Shown here: positions 47,001 through 57,144 of the stretch, one piece after another
How positions within the stretch are numbered: position 1 is the first letter of the stretch
Layout: each line of letters begins with the position of its first letter
Assembly: GCF_012222305.1 (NCBI RefSeq)
Contig: NZ_CP035730.1
Span: forward strand, 2,445,501 to 2,509,500
DNA: 64,000 nucleotides
Direction of reading: 5' to 3'
Source: Sulfolobus sp. S-194
Lineage (GTDB): Archaea > Thermoproteota > Thermoprotei_A > Sulfolobales > Sulfolobaceae
Position numbers and translations under genes: made by a program
The notes under the pieces: generated by a model
Told to the model about the DNA's origin: nothing
The model's database searches: none
The model's input: the letters and a program-made list of their open reading frames with translations, nothing else

Positions 47001-48377
47001 GGATGGCAACAGTGGAATGCACCATTATATCAATTACTAGGAATATCAGCCACACCACTATTATTATCAAAGATGATGTATGTGAACGTAACTCTTTCAA
47101 GTGGTGTTACATACTCAATAGCTTTAACAACTAAGAACTTAACAACATTATTCGTGTCCTTGAATGCACAACAACTACAATACTGCAACGGAACATATGA
47201 GTACCAGATAAGTATACCAGCATTAGAGAGTATATTACACTTAACATTACAACAACTAAATAACAGCGTTCTAACAGTAAGTGTATATGATTACGTAACT
47301 CATGAAACATTAGTAGCAAGCACTAAGTTAGTTGCATTACAAGAATTACAACTAGTAGCAGCCCAACCTGGACAATTGTTCTACTTCTTAACATTCAAAG
47401 CTTCTGGTATATCATTAACAGCATCTACACCGTGGTTTATAGCTCAAAAGATGTATGTAGAACCATTGTTAAACTTTACTGATTATCAGTTTGCTCATAC
47501 AAATCCAACCAGCCTATTACATCTAATGGTAACAAATATAACAGTATATCATGATGGACAAGTAGCTATGATATACTACAATGCAACATCTGGAAGGACT
47601 ATAGCAAAGAACGTATATGGACAAGTTGTCTTAAATGCATCTGGTAACCTAATACCACAGATAGCGGAGACCGCAGCTGGCTCTGGAATATTTACTGGAA
47701 CTCTATCATTTGCTGTATTACCAAATAATACCTTAACAACTTTAACATTTAACAAGATTAATGTATTTACAAATGGCACTTTAGCAATAACACTTAGCAA
47801 TGGTACTAATGTTCCATTAGGGCCAGCAGGATTATTTGTATTACCATTCGTAACAATTAATGGTACTACAATAGGTTATGATGCTAATGTGAGTGTAACA
47901 GTAACTGATAGCGTAAGTACTATAACAGTATCCACATACATTATGCCAGCTAATATAACTCCAATTAGATTAGCACCAGTTCCAACTATTCCACCAATAT
48001 CTCATGCGCCATTATCAACATACTACTATACATCACCAGTAGTAATTACACCAACAAGTCCAGTAATTAACATCTATGCAACTAGCATATTGCCATATCC
48101 ATATGAGTTCTTCATATTAGCAGTAGTAAGGGAAGGTGTAAATGCTTCTGTAACATCTCCAGTAGTATACTACTCATATCAGGCAGTAGTTGCTAAACCA
48201 GCACTAGGATCATCTGCAGTACCATACATACTAGTAGCTGTACAGATGCAAGGAATATTATCACTACCACCTGGGTCTTACACAGTTACAATGTATGCAG
48301 TACCATTTGCTGTAGGTCCTGCTATATCAGAATATCCAGTTAACTTAGTATTCACTAACGTAACTGTGGAGAAGTAA
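44043..48377 (+). CDS. slaA: S-layer protein SlaA
   Basis: 1444 residues, a size typical of Sulfolobales SlaA. Signal peptide 1-28 with cleavage near ITQA/ALPP; the remainder is beta-sandwich-rich, low in Lys/Arg and high in Ser, Thr, Asn and Tyr, with many Asn-Xaa-Ser/Thr glycosylation sites. I see only two cysteines, C703 and C1048, which could form one disulfide. No membrane anchor, as expected, since SlaA forms the outer lattice on SlaB stalks. Strong promoter upstream and slaB directly downstream. Codon use is regular and strongly expressed-looking. Confidence 0.95.
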   Translation: MNKTLGLILSILFIFEIFLFGIPLITQAALPPIPEGHGIAIYLPQYDGVAYIFNVSNINISANNNLQNLITYFGTYFTPVIVFKNSTVTQTIQFTIPSTYFNDIYYAEGAKVLIFLVGVVGNNFNQKTQVPITYLEQFTGNLGVVVNESGTAQTTLTQVGLYNSLYVYGTTSTFSEQYPVIAGDILSPSTTSPNFFYEYVYGQVTQSFTVATLTIPAQTTNQLLVFAPFSFVPPNFIPTPEATGFFNPLQINGNLGPALQSLASTKAYIWGRALINTSIVDPFISSSPGYDNLTFQLNYSTPGPLQINLAQLAEVAALPDFPSKFTYLSYQFASGYWSFLGFISGDNLSITINGASVKAPVSGTFTIPDPEQYNATLLAILPLSTATSMGLTNGSILEYFSNLTIYYIYNNQVKYTMLVNPNAPPTSSSPYALPVYVYSAPAGSTISITGYFNGTKYTVNIVVGSSPTLVPYVATTSLVATAYEGIKATVSGFYTTSPIMSTPPTQIAITGQTQFQAQAQFTSSQATATVTLLTNATLQFNNVKLPGFSFNGIVVTPEYPIINGTIAMQYMSTAQYFMSGMEYELAILGSELPMAISQFMGLQNFVISEPVYLMRPFSLTLTVPTVPATETGSGPLFVAFSTIPQYTYITLVDFGLWSNETSVVVTAYSTRGGLTTVNHGYFYATVIPPQIMTTPITPQSFECYNAPDVMLYDPDAILVPGNPSGSFTYAIASLNYSDTVVSNSAIIFYGSTVYSVSGIFGNYTYNKLTVTSSNVFTYTKETIVSSLTAYQLTLNGNTISVIGPNGETTATQLAYYADNNPTVNMYFEQSLFVNNNMDIELAYLAGLNVSYGNMLLSPQNQVGYEEITPTGANYVITNYITFKILASNAPLLDPVNSNTFLTVTPNSSFVGASDVYKYISTDYAVFHYFASSKQYKVETSVTVPNITATLYFSSPVTPLYSSIALLYLNESYYGTNLPDYLAIGTGGWQQWNAPLYQLLGISATPLLLSKMMYVNVTLSSGVTYSIALTTKNLTTLFVSLNAQQLQYCNGTYEYQISIPALESILHLTLQQLNNSVLTVSVYDYVTHETLVASTKLVALQELQLVAAQPGQLFYFLTFKASGISLTASTPWFIAQKMYVEPLLNFTDYQFAHTNPTSLLHLMVTNITVYHDGQVAMIYYNATSGRTIAKNVYGQVVLNASGNLIPQIAETAAGSGIFTGTLSFAVLPNNTLTTLTFNKINVFTNGTLAITLSNGTNVPLGPAGLFVLPFVTINGTTIGYDANVSVTVTDSVSTITVSTYIMPANITPIRLAPVPTIPPISHAPLSTYYYTSPVVITPTSPVINIYATSILPYPYEFFILAVVREGVNASVTSPVVYYSYQAVVAKPALGSSAVPYILVAVQMQGILSLPPGSYTVTMYAVPFAVGPAISEYPVNLVFTNVTVEK

Positions 48378-48401
48378 AACTTATGAAAAGGTTTAAAGGG
48401 A

Positions 48402-48420
48402 TTTTATCTTTTTTATTTTT
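48402..48420 (+). terminator. T-rich terminator between slaA and slaB
   Basis: ATTTTATCTTTTTTATTTTT follows the slaA stop, a typical archaeal U-tract terminator. Partial read-through would give slaB less transcript than slaA. Confidence 0.5.
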
Positions 48421-48429
48421 AAACTGTTG

Positions 48430-48436
48430 GGGTGAA
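48430..48436 (+). promoter_or_regulatory. Shine-Dalgarno of slaB
   Basis: GGGGTGA lies six bases before ATG 48442. It indicates that slaB is translated from a leadered, probably slaA-linked, mRNA. Confidence 0.6.
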
Positions 48437-48441
48437 GATTT

Positions 48442-49824
48442 ATGAACATGCGTTTTGTCCTAGGTTTAATTTTATCAATAATAGTATTAGGATTTAGTGT
48501 GCCTTTAGCTACAGCAAGTACTAGCTTAGTAGTAATATCTCCAACTCAAGGAGAAGTTTTTCATTATGGTCAACCATTAGTAGTGACATTTAAATACTCA
48601 CCTGGAGCTACAGTAGCAATATATGTTTTAACCCCCTCTGGTGCCAATATACCAGTTGCTTCTGGTGCTACTAACTCTAGTGGATATTTTAGCCAGGAAA
48701 TATGGGTATGGGGTACTTCTAGTGAAAATAGTCAAGTTGGTGCTTATACGATCGAAATTGAAGTAAATGGTGGTCAGGCTGCTACATCAGTAACTGTTTA
48801 TTATAAGCCCTACACTGCTACAATTAAGGCTTTAGTAGAAAATGAACAAGGTATCCCATTACAAGGTGCTACAGTAAGTGTATATAATGTAACTAGTGGT
48901 TTACATGAGTTAATAGCAACAGTTACAACAAATGCCTCTGGTATTGCAACAATTCAAGTTATAGCATTCAATTTTACTGAAAACTTAGAAGTAGTAGCAA
49001 GCTATCCAGGTTATGTTAATGCTAGTCAAACTGTAAGTGTTGTGGGTAATCAGACAATATCCTTAACATTTAAGTTGTATCCGGCTATTGTTACAGTACT
49101 TGCTGTTGGAGAGTTACAGAACGGTAAGGCTAATGCTCCATTAAATCCATTTGGATATACTTCGTTAACTGGTACTGAGGGAGATGAAATAACTGTATTA
49201 TTTGCAGTAGAGTTTGCTGGGATGAAAGTCACAAACGCAACTGTAACAGCATCTGTTGCAACTCCATCTGGAGTAACTACTATGACAGCCACGCCTATAA
49301 CTTCTGGACCTTATGCTGGTTATTATAATGTAACGTTCATGCTACCGGCATTGAATACAACTTATTTAGCCTTTATTGATGTAAATGCAACATATAATGG
49401 GATTTCTGGAACACTTAATGTACCAATGCAAGCTGTAGTAAACTATACGGCTATATTTACTAGCTACGTAAATATATTAACAAAGGAAATTCAAAGTGTA
49501 AATCAAACTGTCTATACATTAATGAATGAGATTAAGTCCTTAAACGCATCAATATCGCAACTATCAACTACATTATCGTCAACGACAACTGAGATTACTA
49601 CACTAGAAAATGATATAAAAACATTAGAATCCTCTGTAAGCTCATTGAATGGTACAGTAAGTAGCTTATCTTCTACTGTATCAAGCTTATCCAGTGAAGT
49701 AAACAAACTGAATAGTCAAGTATCAAGTATTACACCATTAGTGTATGGTGGATTAATAGCTGGAATAATAGGTCTTATTATTGCTATTGTTGCTATAGTC
49801 TTAGTATATAGAAAGATAAGTTAA
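48442..49824 (+). CDS. slaB: S-layer stalk protein SlaB
   Basis: 460 residues: signal peptide about 1-26, three beta-sandwich domains (about 27-340), a coiled coil at about 345-430 (repeated SSLSSTVSSLSSEVNKLNS heptads), and a C-terminal membrane span (about 433-456, GGLIAGIIGLIIAIVAIVLV) ending YRKIS. This is the classic SlaB layout: a trimeric membrane-anchored stalk supporting SlaA. It lies 64 bases after slaA. Many N-glycosylation sequons. Confidence 0.94.
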   Translation: MNMRFVLGLILSIIVLGFSVPLATASTSLVVISPTQGEVFHYGQPLVVTFKYSPGATVAIYVLTPSGANIPVASGATNSSGYFSQEIWVWGTSSENSQVGAYTIEIEVNGGQAATSVTVYYKPYTATIKALVENEQGIPLQGATVSVYNVTSGLHELIATVTTNASGIATIQVIAFNFTENLEVVASYPGYVNASQTVSVVGNQTISLTFKLYPAIVTVLAVGELQNGKANAPLNPFGYTSLTGTEGDEITVLFAVEFAGMKVTNATVTASVATPSGVTTMTATPITSGPYAGYYNVTFMLPALNTTYLAFIDVNATYNGISGTLNVPMQAVVNYTAIFTSYVNILTKEIQSVNQTVYTLMNEIKSLNASISQLSTTLSSTTTEITTLENDIKTLESSVSSLNGTVSSLSSTVSSLSSEVNKLNSQVSSITPLVYGGLIAGIIGLIIAIVAIVLVYRKIS

Positions 49825-50600
49825 ATATTTCTTTTTTTATTTTAATAAAAATTTTTTTATTTTGAGTATAATATTTCTTTTTTAATAAGGTTAATTTATT
49901 TTATCATCATTAAGTGTTTCAAACAAAATATCTGTTTAAGTAGTATATAGAGTACAATTAATGGATGATTATCTAAGTGAAATGTTGTGATAAGTTTCTG
50001 TATTTTTATTAACAGCATTATAATTGCTCATAACTTGAAGTATAACAGTTTCTCTTAGCTTATATAAGACCTTAAGAAGAGCATTCTCTTCTTTAAGTTT
50101 GAGTATAATATTGATTGGTAATAATACTGTTTTATTAATCGATCATTAAGGGTCTATGATCTTTATAAACTTCTTAAAGGTTAAGGATTGATATATAATT
50201 AAATTCTATGAGACCAAAATTTTTAATTTTAAGCAATATTATTATTTTTAATCATCTAAAATAAAAAAGATAATGAAGGAATTACTATAAATGGTATGTA
50301 ATGTAATAGGCTACTATAATACATTGAAAGCTTTAATAGATTAAGTAAATTAAGTAAAAAATTTTGAGTAATATCGACGAAGTTTATATTGTACGATAAA
50401 GAATATTATAAAAAGGTTCTGTATTTATCATTTTACATTATTAATAAGTTTCGGATTAAGATTAAAATTAAATGAGCACTCTCTCCTCTAATTAATGATT
50501 TAATTTATACATAAAGGGAACTTATTTAAGATATTTAAGTCATTATAGGCAAATATCGTTTTAGGAAAACTTTAAATTACCTCTTTTAGTATTTTATAGT
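49825..50600. other. 776-base gene-free spacer after slaB
   Basis: Starts with T-rich tracts (CTTTTTTTAT near 49831, ATTTTTTTAT near 49851) that would terminate slaB. It also contains repeat copy A (50029-50099). A TTTAAATT box at 50571-50578 serves the tRNA-Gly. No coding frame. Confidence 0.55.
50029..50099 (+). repeat. Diverged direct repeat, copy A
   Basis: Aligns without gaps to 50881-50951: 41 of the first 50 bases are identical, falling off afterwards. Shared strings include CATAACTT, AACAGT and CTTAAGAAGAG. Not a known element to me. Confidence 0.6.
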
Positions 50601-50676
50601 GCGGCCGTAGTCTAGGCTGGATTAGGACGCTGGCCTTCCAAGCCGGTGATCCCGGGTTCAAATCCCGGCGGCCGCA
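50601..50676 (+). tRNA. tRNA-Gly (anticodon TCC)
   Basis: Cloverleaf: acceptor GCGGCCG with CGGCCGC, D-arm GTCT/GGAC, anticodon stem CTGGC/GCCGG with loop CTTCCAA (anticodon TCC), T-arm CCGGG-TTCAAAT-CCCGG, discriminator A, no encoded CCA, no intron. It is isolated, 25 bases after a TATA-like box, and flanked on both sides by the diverged repeat copies. Confidence 0.94.
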
Positions 50677-51398
50677 CTTTAGTGTTACTGAATATGTTTT
50701 TAAACTAGCTATAGTATTTGCTTTCTATCCTTTTTATCTTTTATTTATAGTTAGTTAGTAATAATAAAAGGAAAAAGTTTAAATTAACAATTTCTAATCA
50801 GTTAAGATGATAATCTTTATCCGCTTAGTTATACTACATTAACAACTGAGTTTATGATCCCTATACACTTTATATTTACCCATAACTTAAAATACAACAG
50901 TCTCTCTAAGTTTAAAAAAGATCTTAAGAAGAGATCCTGTCCTCTAAAGTCTGATCTGACAGAGGATAAATTTATCTAAAAAAGCCAAAATTTTTATTTG
51001 CCAATATAGTTTATGAGCTTCAATAAGAATAGTATTTTCTTCTATATCAATTTAAATTATATTTTTCTCTTTTATAGTTATTAAAATATTTAATTTTCTT
51101 CCCAAATCTTCTAATCTACGTTAAATTTAGTTAAAAATTTTTCCTCTTGTTCTTTTGTTTAACAGTTACATTCTCAATATGTAAACTTTTTAATATATTC
51201 TTTTGATATATGAACTATTTATATTTTCAATTATGATTTGACATATGTTGTTTAAATCATTGCAATCATTAGTTACTTTTTAGCAAAAATCAAGTTTCAA
51301 TATTTTACCATTTGTTACATAATCTTAAACCTAAATTTGACTAAGTATTCCTATAAACAAATATATAGTGTTTTATTATATTTAGATTCTGACCACCT
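50677..51398. other. 722-base gene-free spacer before the glutamate synthase operon
   Basis: AT-rich, with stops in all frames. It contains repeat copy B (50881-50951). The last 60 bases hold AT-rich promoter-like sequence (ATATATAGTGTTTTATTATA) before the FMN-domain gene. No other element seen. Confidence 0.5.
50881..50951 (+). repeat. Diverged direct repeat, copy B
   Basis: Partner of 50029-50099 in the same orientation, 852 bases away, with the tRNA-Gly gene between. Similarity is highest over the first 53 bases. Confidence 0.6.
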
Positions 51399-53537
51399 TT
51401 GCTTATTATTAAGCAATATTTACCGATACCTAAGCAGACAGATAACGAGTTTTGGACTGTAGAGAGGATTGAACATATTCGTCAGTTGGCTTTAACTGGT
51501 AAGCCAAGTAAAATTTTTCCTAAATGGAACTCTTTAAGGATTCTCGATAGAGTTCGTTTTAAAAATGAAGATCCTAAAATTAGCGAGACTCCGAAAGCTA
51601 TGACTTTTACTAAATTGGCTGGTATAGAAATGTCTGCCCCTCTCTATTTGGGGGACATGTCTTATGGTGCTTTAAGTGGTAATCCCAATATAATAATTGC
51701 TAGAGCCGCAGATTTAACTGGAACTTTAGCAGGTACCGGTGAAGGAGGTTTACATCCAGAAGTTGCTAAACATAAGAGGATTTTTGTACAGTGGGCCTCA
51801 GCCCGTTTTGGTGTTGATTTTGATGTTCTAATGCATGGAGCTGGAATTGTTATTAAGATTGGACAAGGTGCTAAACCGGGTATTGGTGGTCATTTACCCG
51901 GGAGTAAGGTTACTGAGCCTATTTCTCTTACTAGACGAATACCGGTTGGTATTGATGCTATTTCTCCAGCTCCTCATCATGATATCTACTCTATTGAGGA
52001 TTTGGGCCAGAGGATTGAAGCTTTGAAGGAAGCAACTGGTAAGCCTGTCTTTGTTAAGGTTGCTGCTACTAACTACATTCCTTATATAGTGTCTGGTATT
52101 GCCAGAATGGGGGCTGATGGTGTCATTATTGATGGTCATGGTGCTGGTACTGGTGCTACTCCCATTGTGATAAGGGATAATGTTGGTATTCCGATTGAGT
52201 TAGCAGTAGCTTCAGCTGATAAGGTTTTGAGGGAACAGGGGATGAGGGATAACTTTTATGTTATTGCAGCAGGTAGGGTTGCAGATGCTACTGATGCAGC
52301 TAAGTTAATTGCTTTAGGTGCTGATATAGTAAGTGTTGGTACTGGAGCCTTAATTGCCATGGGCTGTGTCATGGTACATAAGTGTCATATTGGTTCTTGT
52401 CCAACAGCTCTAACAAATAAGATTGACGGTAGTAGGATGATTGACACAGATTTTGGACTTAAAGTCTTGGTTAATTATATTCACGGTTTTTCTCTTGAAC
52501 TAGCTAACATTTTAGACAATTTAGGTCTTTCAAGTATAGATGAACTTAAGGGAAGGAGGGATCTGTTAGTAGGTAAGGGTTTATCTAGAGAGACTTTGTC
52601 CGTTTTAGGTATTGAGGGAGAAGAGGAAGAATTACCACCTAAACTTGGTGAGTTATGGTCTAGGAGGAGAAAAGTGTATTTACATGAATTAATTAATAAG
52701 GGTGATCCTGTGATTACTAGTATGGGTAGTACTGCTCCGCCAGATGTTGAAAAACCTGCTAGGATTGTTGATTGGCTAAGAAGTGATGGTGCTCAAGTTA
52801 CAAGACCCTCTATTGATCCTTATAGAGAAGATATAGACACAAGCTTTTACTTGGCCGGTGGTAGGATTTATCTTTCTCTACCAGTAATTTTTGATATTAT
52901 TGACGCACCAGAAGATGAAAGAAATGCTCTGCAGTGGGCTTCTTTAGCTTTGAGTTCTGGAGTATTTAGTAATGTTACTTCAAAGTATTATGAAGATATT
53001 TCTATAAGTCATGATGGTAAGGGTGTAATTAAGTGGAGTAAAAATTATGAGAGTGGTAGTTATATCTTATTGCCGAGTAGTGAGGAAGCTGTTGAAGAAG
53101 TTCTAGAGCTAAAGGGTATACCAGGTTTTATTATTGATGAGGATCTAGGTAATGAAGATCTTGAAGTTGTAATATCAGAGATAGATACTAAATTAAAGAG
53201 AATGGGAATAAGGAAAAAGTTTGATTTGATTGCGAAATCTTCTAGGATAAGAGATTCTGGGGATATTTTTAAGTTTGTTGCTTTAGGTGCAGATTCGGTT
53301 ATAATGTCTTACAAAGTGTTCGATGTGGCCTTAGGAGAAGGAAGTCGAAGTGACTTAAAGAGTAAGGCGTTTAATTTGATTTCTGGTTTTAAGAAAGAGA
53401 TTGCTTTGTTAGCTGGTGCCGCTGGCGTTTACTCTGTTCAATCTACTTTAACCGGAAATAGAGAACTTTTAAGGGCGATTAATTTGAATTCTTATCTTTT
53501 ACAAAAGCTTAGGGTTAAGGTGGCTGGTTCTCTATGA
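51399..53537 (+). CDS. gltB: Glutamate synthase FMN-domain subunit with extra degenerate half-barrel
   Basis: 712 residues from TTG 51399. Residues about 75-430 form the FMN-binding synthase barrel ([42 protein letters not shown]), with the 3Fe-4S cysteines C323, C329 and C334 (C-x5-C-x4-C). It makes glutamate from 2-oxoglutarate and ammonia passed from the glutaminase. Unusually about 270 further residues follow, whose end ([18 protein letters not shown] and [17 protein letters not shown]) repeats the barrel's own C-terminal pattern in degraded form. It overlaps the next gene by 4 bases (ATGA). Confidence 0.88.
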   Translation: MLIIKQYLPIPKQTDNEFWTVERIEHIRQLALTGKPSKIFPKWNSLRILDRVRFKNEDPKISETPKAMTFTKLAGIEMSAPLYLGDMSYGALSGNPNIIIARAADLTGTLAGTGEGGLHPEVAKHKRIFVQWASARFGVDFDVLMHGAGIVIKIGQGAKPGIGGHLPGSKVTEPISLTRRIPVGIDAISPAPHHDIYSIEDLGQRIEALKEATGKPVFVKVAATNYIPYIVSGIARMGADGVIIDGHGAGTGATPIVIRDNVGIPIELAVASADKVLREQGMRDNFYVIAAGRVADATDAAKLIALGADIVSVGTGALIAMGCVMVHKCHIGSCPTALTNKIDGSRMIDTDFGLKVLVNYIHGFSLELANILDNLGLSSIDELKGRRDLLVGKGLSRETLSVLGIEGEEEELPPKLGELWSRRRKVYLHELINKGDPVITSMGSTAPPDVEKPARIVDWLRSDGAQVTRPSIDPYREDIDTSFYLAGGRIYLSLPVIFDIIDAPEDERNALQWASLALSSGVFSNVTSKYYEDISISHDGKGVIKWSKNYESGSYILLPSSEEAVEEVLELKGIPGFIIDEDLGNEDLEVVISEIDTKLKRMGIRKKFDLIAKSSRIRDSGDIFKFVALGADSVIMSYKVFDVALGEGSRSDLKSKAFNLISGFKKEIALLAGAAGVYSVQSTLTGNRELLRAINLNSYLLQKLRVKVAGSL

Positions 53538-55504
53538 TTCACCCATCCGGTTGTGGTGTTTTAGGAATCTTAAGAAAGAGAAATGCTAGTAAGATTTCTG
53601 GCGAGATTGTAGTTAAGGGAATTGAGAGAGTAAGGTATAGGGGAAGTGATAGGGGTGCTGGTTTTGCTGTTTTTGATAAAGATAAGGGGAATAGGTATAT
53701 CATTAAGGTCTTTTATGAGGGTGATCCTGCTGCGTTGAAGAGTGTGATAGAATCTCATGGTATTAGAGTTGATAAATATGAGTTAGAATATATAGATTCT
53801 GATATTTGTGACTGTAAGTTTTATATTACTCTCGATAGTTTACCTCTTGGTAAGAAGGCTTTTAGGAATATTAATGAGATTATTTGGTCTCAGAAAAAAG
53901 GGAGACTATATAGTTTTGGTACTTCTCTTCAAGTTTTTAAAGGTGTTGGTTATCCGAAAGATGTAGCGCAAATGTATAAGGTTGAGGAGTATGAGGGTGA
54001 TTTATGGTTAGCACATACTAGACAGCCCACGAATTCTCCTGGTTATTATCCATTTTGGTCTCATCCTTTTTCCTCATTTAATATTGCTATAGTACATAAT
54101 GGTGATGTTAGTTCCTTTGGTGCTAATTTAGAATATCTAATGGAAAGGAATTGGGAGGGTTTTGTGGGGACTGATAGTGAGGTTATTGCTTTTCTCTTTG
54201 AAGAATTGATCTCTGAAGGCTTTAGTGTAGAGGAGGCTATAAAGATTCTTGTCAATCCATCAAGACGTTTTTCAGCTTTTCCTAGGGAATTAGATTATTA
54301 TTATAGGAATGCTAGACTTGATGGTCCATTTACTGCAGTTATTGGTTATGATTCTGGTGATGATCTTTATTTAATTGCTTTAGCAGATAGGTCTAAGTTT
54401 AGGCCAGCTATTATTGGTGAGGATGATAATTTCTATTACGTTGCAAGTGAGGAGAATGAAATTAGAGAGATTAGTCCTAATGCTAAAGTATGGACTTTAA
54501 AGCCTGGTTCATATTTTATAGCATCTCTAAATAAGGGTGTAATAAGCTACGGTAGGGATGAAGTTGAATTAAAGAGTTTTTCATCACCACCCATTTTCGC
54601 TCCCAAAGTATATGATATAGACGCTAGGAATGTTGATTATAAGGAATTGAATGAGTTAATTGTCCATGAGGTGAAGAGGGGAAAGAAGGAAGTAACTGTT
54701 GCTAATGTTATGGGTCATCGTTATATAGGTATCAATTTTAAACGTTTTGGCGTTAGTAATATTAGAGTTAATTTATACGGTGTTGCGGGTAATGCAATGG
54801 CTAATTTGAATGAGGACAACTATTTCTACGTTTATGGAAATGTCGCTGATGATTGTTGCGATACCATGCATGGAGGGAAGGTAGTAATTTACGGCGATGC
54901 AAGAGATGTTTTAGCTCAGACTTTTCAGAACGGTAAGATTTTCGTTAAGGGTAATGCCGGGAATAGAGTCGGTATTCAGATGAGAGAATATAAGGATAAA
55001 AGACCATATCTCATAATAGGCGGTATTGTCGATGATTATCTAGGAGAATATATGGCTGGTGGTGTTATTGTTGTTTTAGGTACTACTATTAACCACGAAC
55101 CTGTAGGTAATTTTGTGGGCTCTGGTATGGTTGGTGGAAGAATTTATATAAGGGGAAAGGTTTCACTATCTAAAATTGGTTTACAACCACCAAAGATAGA
55201 AATAGTGAGGTTTCTGAAAGCGTTACTTCTTGAAGGTTTGATAGATGAAAGCTTTTATGATGAATTAAGAGGTAAGGAATACATTGAGATTATGGACAAA
55301 CTTGAGGGTAAAGCTAAGGAGTATGCTAAGAGATTGTTTGAAGAGAAAGTCGGAATTCCGAAGGTTGAATATAGAGAATTGACTGAGGAGGAGTTTAAGG
55401 AGTTATTTCCCATTATGAAAGAGTATAGTTCTGATATGGGTAAAGATTATACTGAGCTATTAAAGGAGAGGTTTACTGTAATTTTAGCTAGAGGTAAGCT
55501 CTAG
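53534..55504 (+). CDS. Glutamate synthase glutaminase + GXGXG subunit
   Basis: 656 residues. A class II glutamine amidotransferase domain starts [12 protein letters not shown]; Cys7 would become the N-terminal nucleophile after removal of six residues. [12 protein letters not shown] and [16 protein letters not shown] are the glutamine-site segments. From about 370 comes a right-handed beta-helix of the GXGXG type ([47 protein letters not shown]). Together with the upstream FMN subunit this rebuilds the three domains of glutamate synthase in a different order and on two chains. N-methylglutamate synthase uses the same domains, so product identity is not certain. Confidence 0.86.
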   Translation: MIHPSGCGVLGILRKRNASKISGEIVVKGIERVRYRGSDRGAGFAVFDKDKGNRYIIKVFYEGDPAALKSVIESHGIRVDKYELEYIDSDICDCKFYITLDSLPLGKKAFRNINEIIWSQKKGRLYSFGTSLQVFKGVGYPKDVAQMYKVEEYEGDLWLAHTRQPTNSPGYYPFWSHPFSSFNIAIVHNGDVSSFGANLEYLMERNWEGFVGTDSEVIAFLFEELISEGFSVEEAIKILVNPSRRFSAFPRELDYYYRNARLDGPFTAVIGYDSGDDLYLIALADRSKFRPAIIGEDDNFYYVASEENEIREISPNAKVWTLKPGSYFIASLNKGVISYGRDEVELKSFSSPPIFAPKVYDIDARNVDYKELNELIVHEVKRGKKEVTVANVMGHRYIGINFKRFGVSNIRVNLYGVAGNAMANLNEDNYFYVYGNVADDCCDTMHGGKVVIYGDARDVLAQTFQNGKIFVKGNAGNRVGIQMREYKDKRPYLIIGGIVDDYLGEYMAGGVIVVLGTTINHEPVGNFVGSGMVGGRIYIRGKVSLSKIGLQPPKIEIVRFLKALLLEGLIDESFYDELRGKEYIEIMDKLEGKAKEYAKRLFEEKVGIPKVEYRELTEEEFKELFPIMKEYSSDMGKDYTELLKERFTVILARGKL

Positions 55505-55555
55505 ATTCTTTTTAATTTTAGATTTTTATAATATGAAGTAGAGTAGTATTATGGG

Positions 55556-56377
55556 TTGTATTTTACTCGAATTAGGGTAATAGGAGAGGGTGAGATAGCA
55601 AAGAACATTTCCTCATTATTATCTAGTTTAGGTTACGAATTATCATCTAGTAAACCTAATTTATATATCATTGTAGGTGAAATGGAAAGAGCTTTGAAGT
55701 TTGCTAACAGAAAAGCTGGTGTAGTTTTTGTATCAGAAGATGGAGAGTATGTAATACCCTTAAAAAAAGAGAGCAAAGGGGTTTCTTTTATTGCTTCTAT
55801 AATATCTGATTTACTAAACTCCAATTTGATTTCAACCTCAAAGTTCTCTCAATTGGGTTTATATAGTGTCGAAGAATTTTCATGGATTAATGCTCTTTAT
55901 ACTAGAAATAAAGAGGAAGTTAAGAAAGCTAATAAGAAGTTATTAGATAGGAAAAAATTGTATGTTTATTCTGATGGAGTTAGCCTAATGCTACCAGAAG
56001 GGTATATAAGGGTTCAGACTCCTTGTGAAGCTGATATAATTATAGGTGAAGGTAAATGTAATGGTATTTTATTAAAGCCCATAAAAATGGTCGTAGGCTT
56101 ATATTATATTGAAAAAATTCCCTACGAGGTCTTATTATACTCTGTAAAACTTACAATGAAGAGCTTATATGTAAATGAAAATAGGGTTGATGTTATCTTA
56201 ACCCCAGTAAACGATAGAAATGTTAAGGAACTAAGTAGATTGTTGAACGCTGAACATATGGTAATTGATGCTGACAGTTGTGAGGAATTGTTATATAATT
56301 ATGGTGGTAAAATTTTACTTAAAGAAGTAAGTAGGGCTTATGGAGTTATATCTTGTCTAGCCGGATTATATCTATGA
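55556..56377 (+). CDS. Unknown protein following the glutamate synthase genes
   Basis: 273 residues from TTG 55556, with a TATA-like ATTTTTATAAT about 26 bases upstream. An out-of-frame ATG at 55551 stops after nine codons. The N-terminus RIRVIGEGEIAKNISSLLSSL looks like a Rossmann-type nucleotide-binding turn (GEGEIA), then SKPNLYIIVGE. C164 and C170 lie in a DIIIGEGKCNGILL segment. No family recognised. Position directly after the synthase pair suggests an accessory, for example a regulator or electron-supply partner, but nothing in the sequence proves it. Confidence 0.6.
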   Translation: MYFTRIRVIGEGEIAKNISSLLSSLGYELSSSKPNLYIIVGEMERALKFANRKAGVVFVSEDGEYVIPLKKESKGVSFIASIISDLLNSNLISTSKFSQLGLYSVEEFSWINALYTRNKEEVKKANKKLLDRKKLYVYSDGVSLMLPEGYIRVQTPCEADIIIGEGKCNGILLKPIKMVVGLYYIEKIPYEVLLYSVKLTMKSLYVNENRVDVILTPVNDRNVKELSRLLNAEHMVIDADSCEELLYNYGGKILLKEVSRAYGVISCLAGLYL

Positions 56378-57144
56378 ATGGTAGTTATTAGCTTCTTCAA
56401 GTGAGTGCGGCATCCTATTAATATTTCATTTTAAATCTAATAATTTCCTAAAAGAATTCAATTGGGGCGTAAAGTTTCTACCTTAAATTAGTTTTTATCT
56501 TGTTCTCTATTTACTGACATTAATATGAAAGGAAATATTTATTTGAATGATTATATGATATATAAATTTTTGTCATGCACTACTATATTACTCTAGTTCC
56601 TCAACTTAGAAGGGAATATTGAAATAACGTGTTTAAGAGAAATATAAAAAGAAGGAAAAAGCAGTTAATCTATTGTATATTATTCAATAATTTCTAACTT
56701 CTCTTTCTCTTCCTTATCTATATAGATAGTTCGTAATCATGAGTATTTTTAACGGTTTATTATAAAGTGATAAGAAAAACTTCTTTGTCTAAACTACCTT
56801 CATCTGTGAAATTCTTACCTTCAAACATATAAATATAACTGTTTATCTCATAAAAGTGACTTCAAATGCATTTTCTTGCTTGTCAATTACCTTACATAGT
56901 CTACTTTCTTTGGATCTGTATCATGAAGTTATAAAAGCCTTTTTATAAAGGTTTAGGATTATTTTTCTATGTCTCTTCTTAACATTCTGGTAAAACTGTC
57001 TATTTCCACAGAAAGTATTTATCCGTGGCGTAACTTATCCTTACTTTTAATTCTCCACTGGATTTCTTCTAATAAAGAACAATTGAGAGCTCTTCTAATT
57101 CGTATCTCAGTAATGTTTTTAAAAACCTAATTAATTAATTCTTT
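56378..57144. other. 767-base gene-free spacer
   Basis: AT-rich with frequent stops. On the minus strand, short frames near 56760-56910 translate into protein-like pieces (such as KVIDKQENAFEVTFMR) broken by stops, possibly an old gene remnant. TTTTTAAAAACC at 57117-57128 is a fitting TATA box for the next gene. Confidence 0.4.

Noticed and set aside
56760..56910. Short minus-strand protein-like pieces as a gene
   Set aside because: Stops interrupt every frame within about 25 codons and no family can be assigned; noted only as a possible remnant in the spacer entry.
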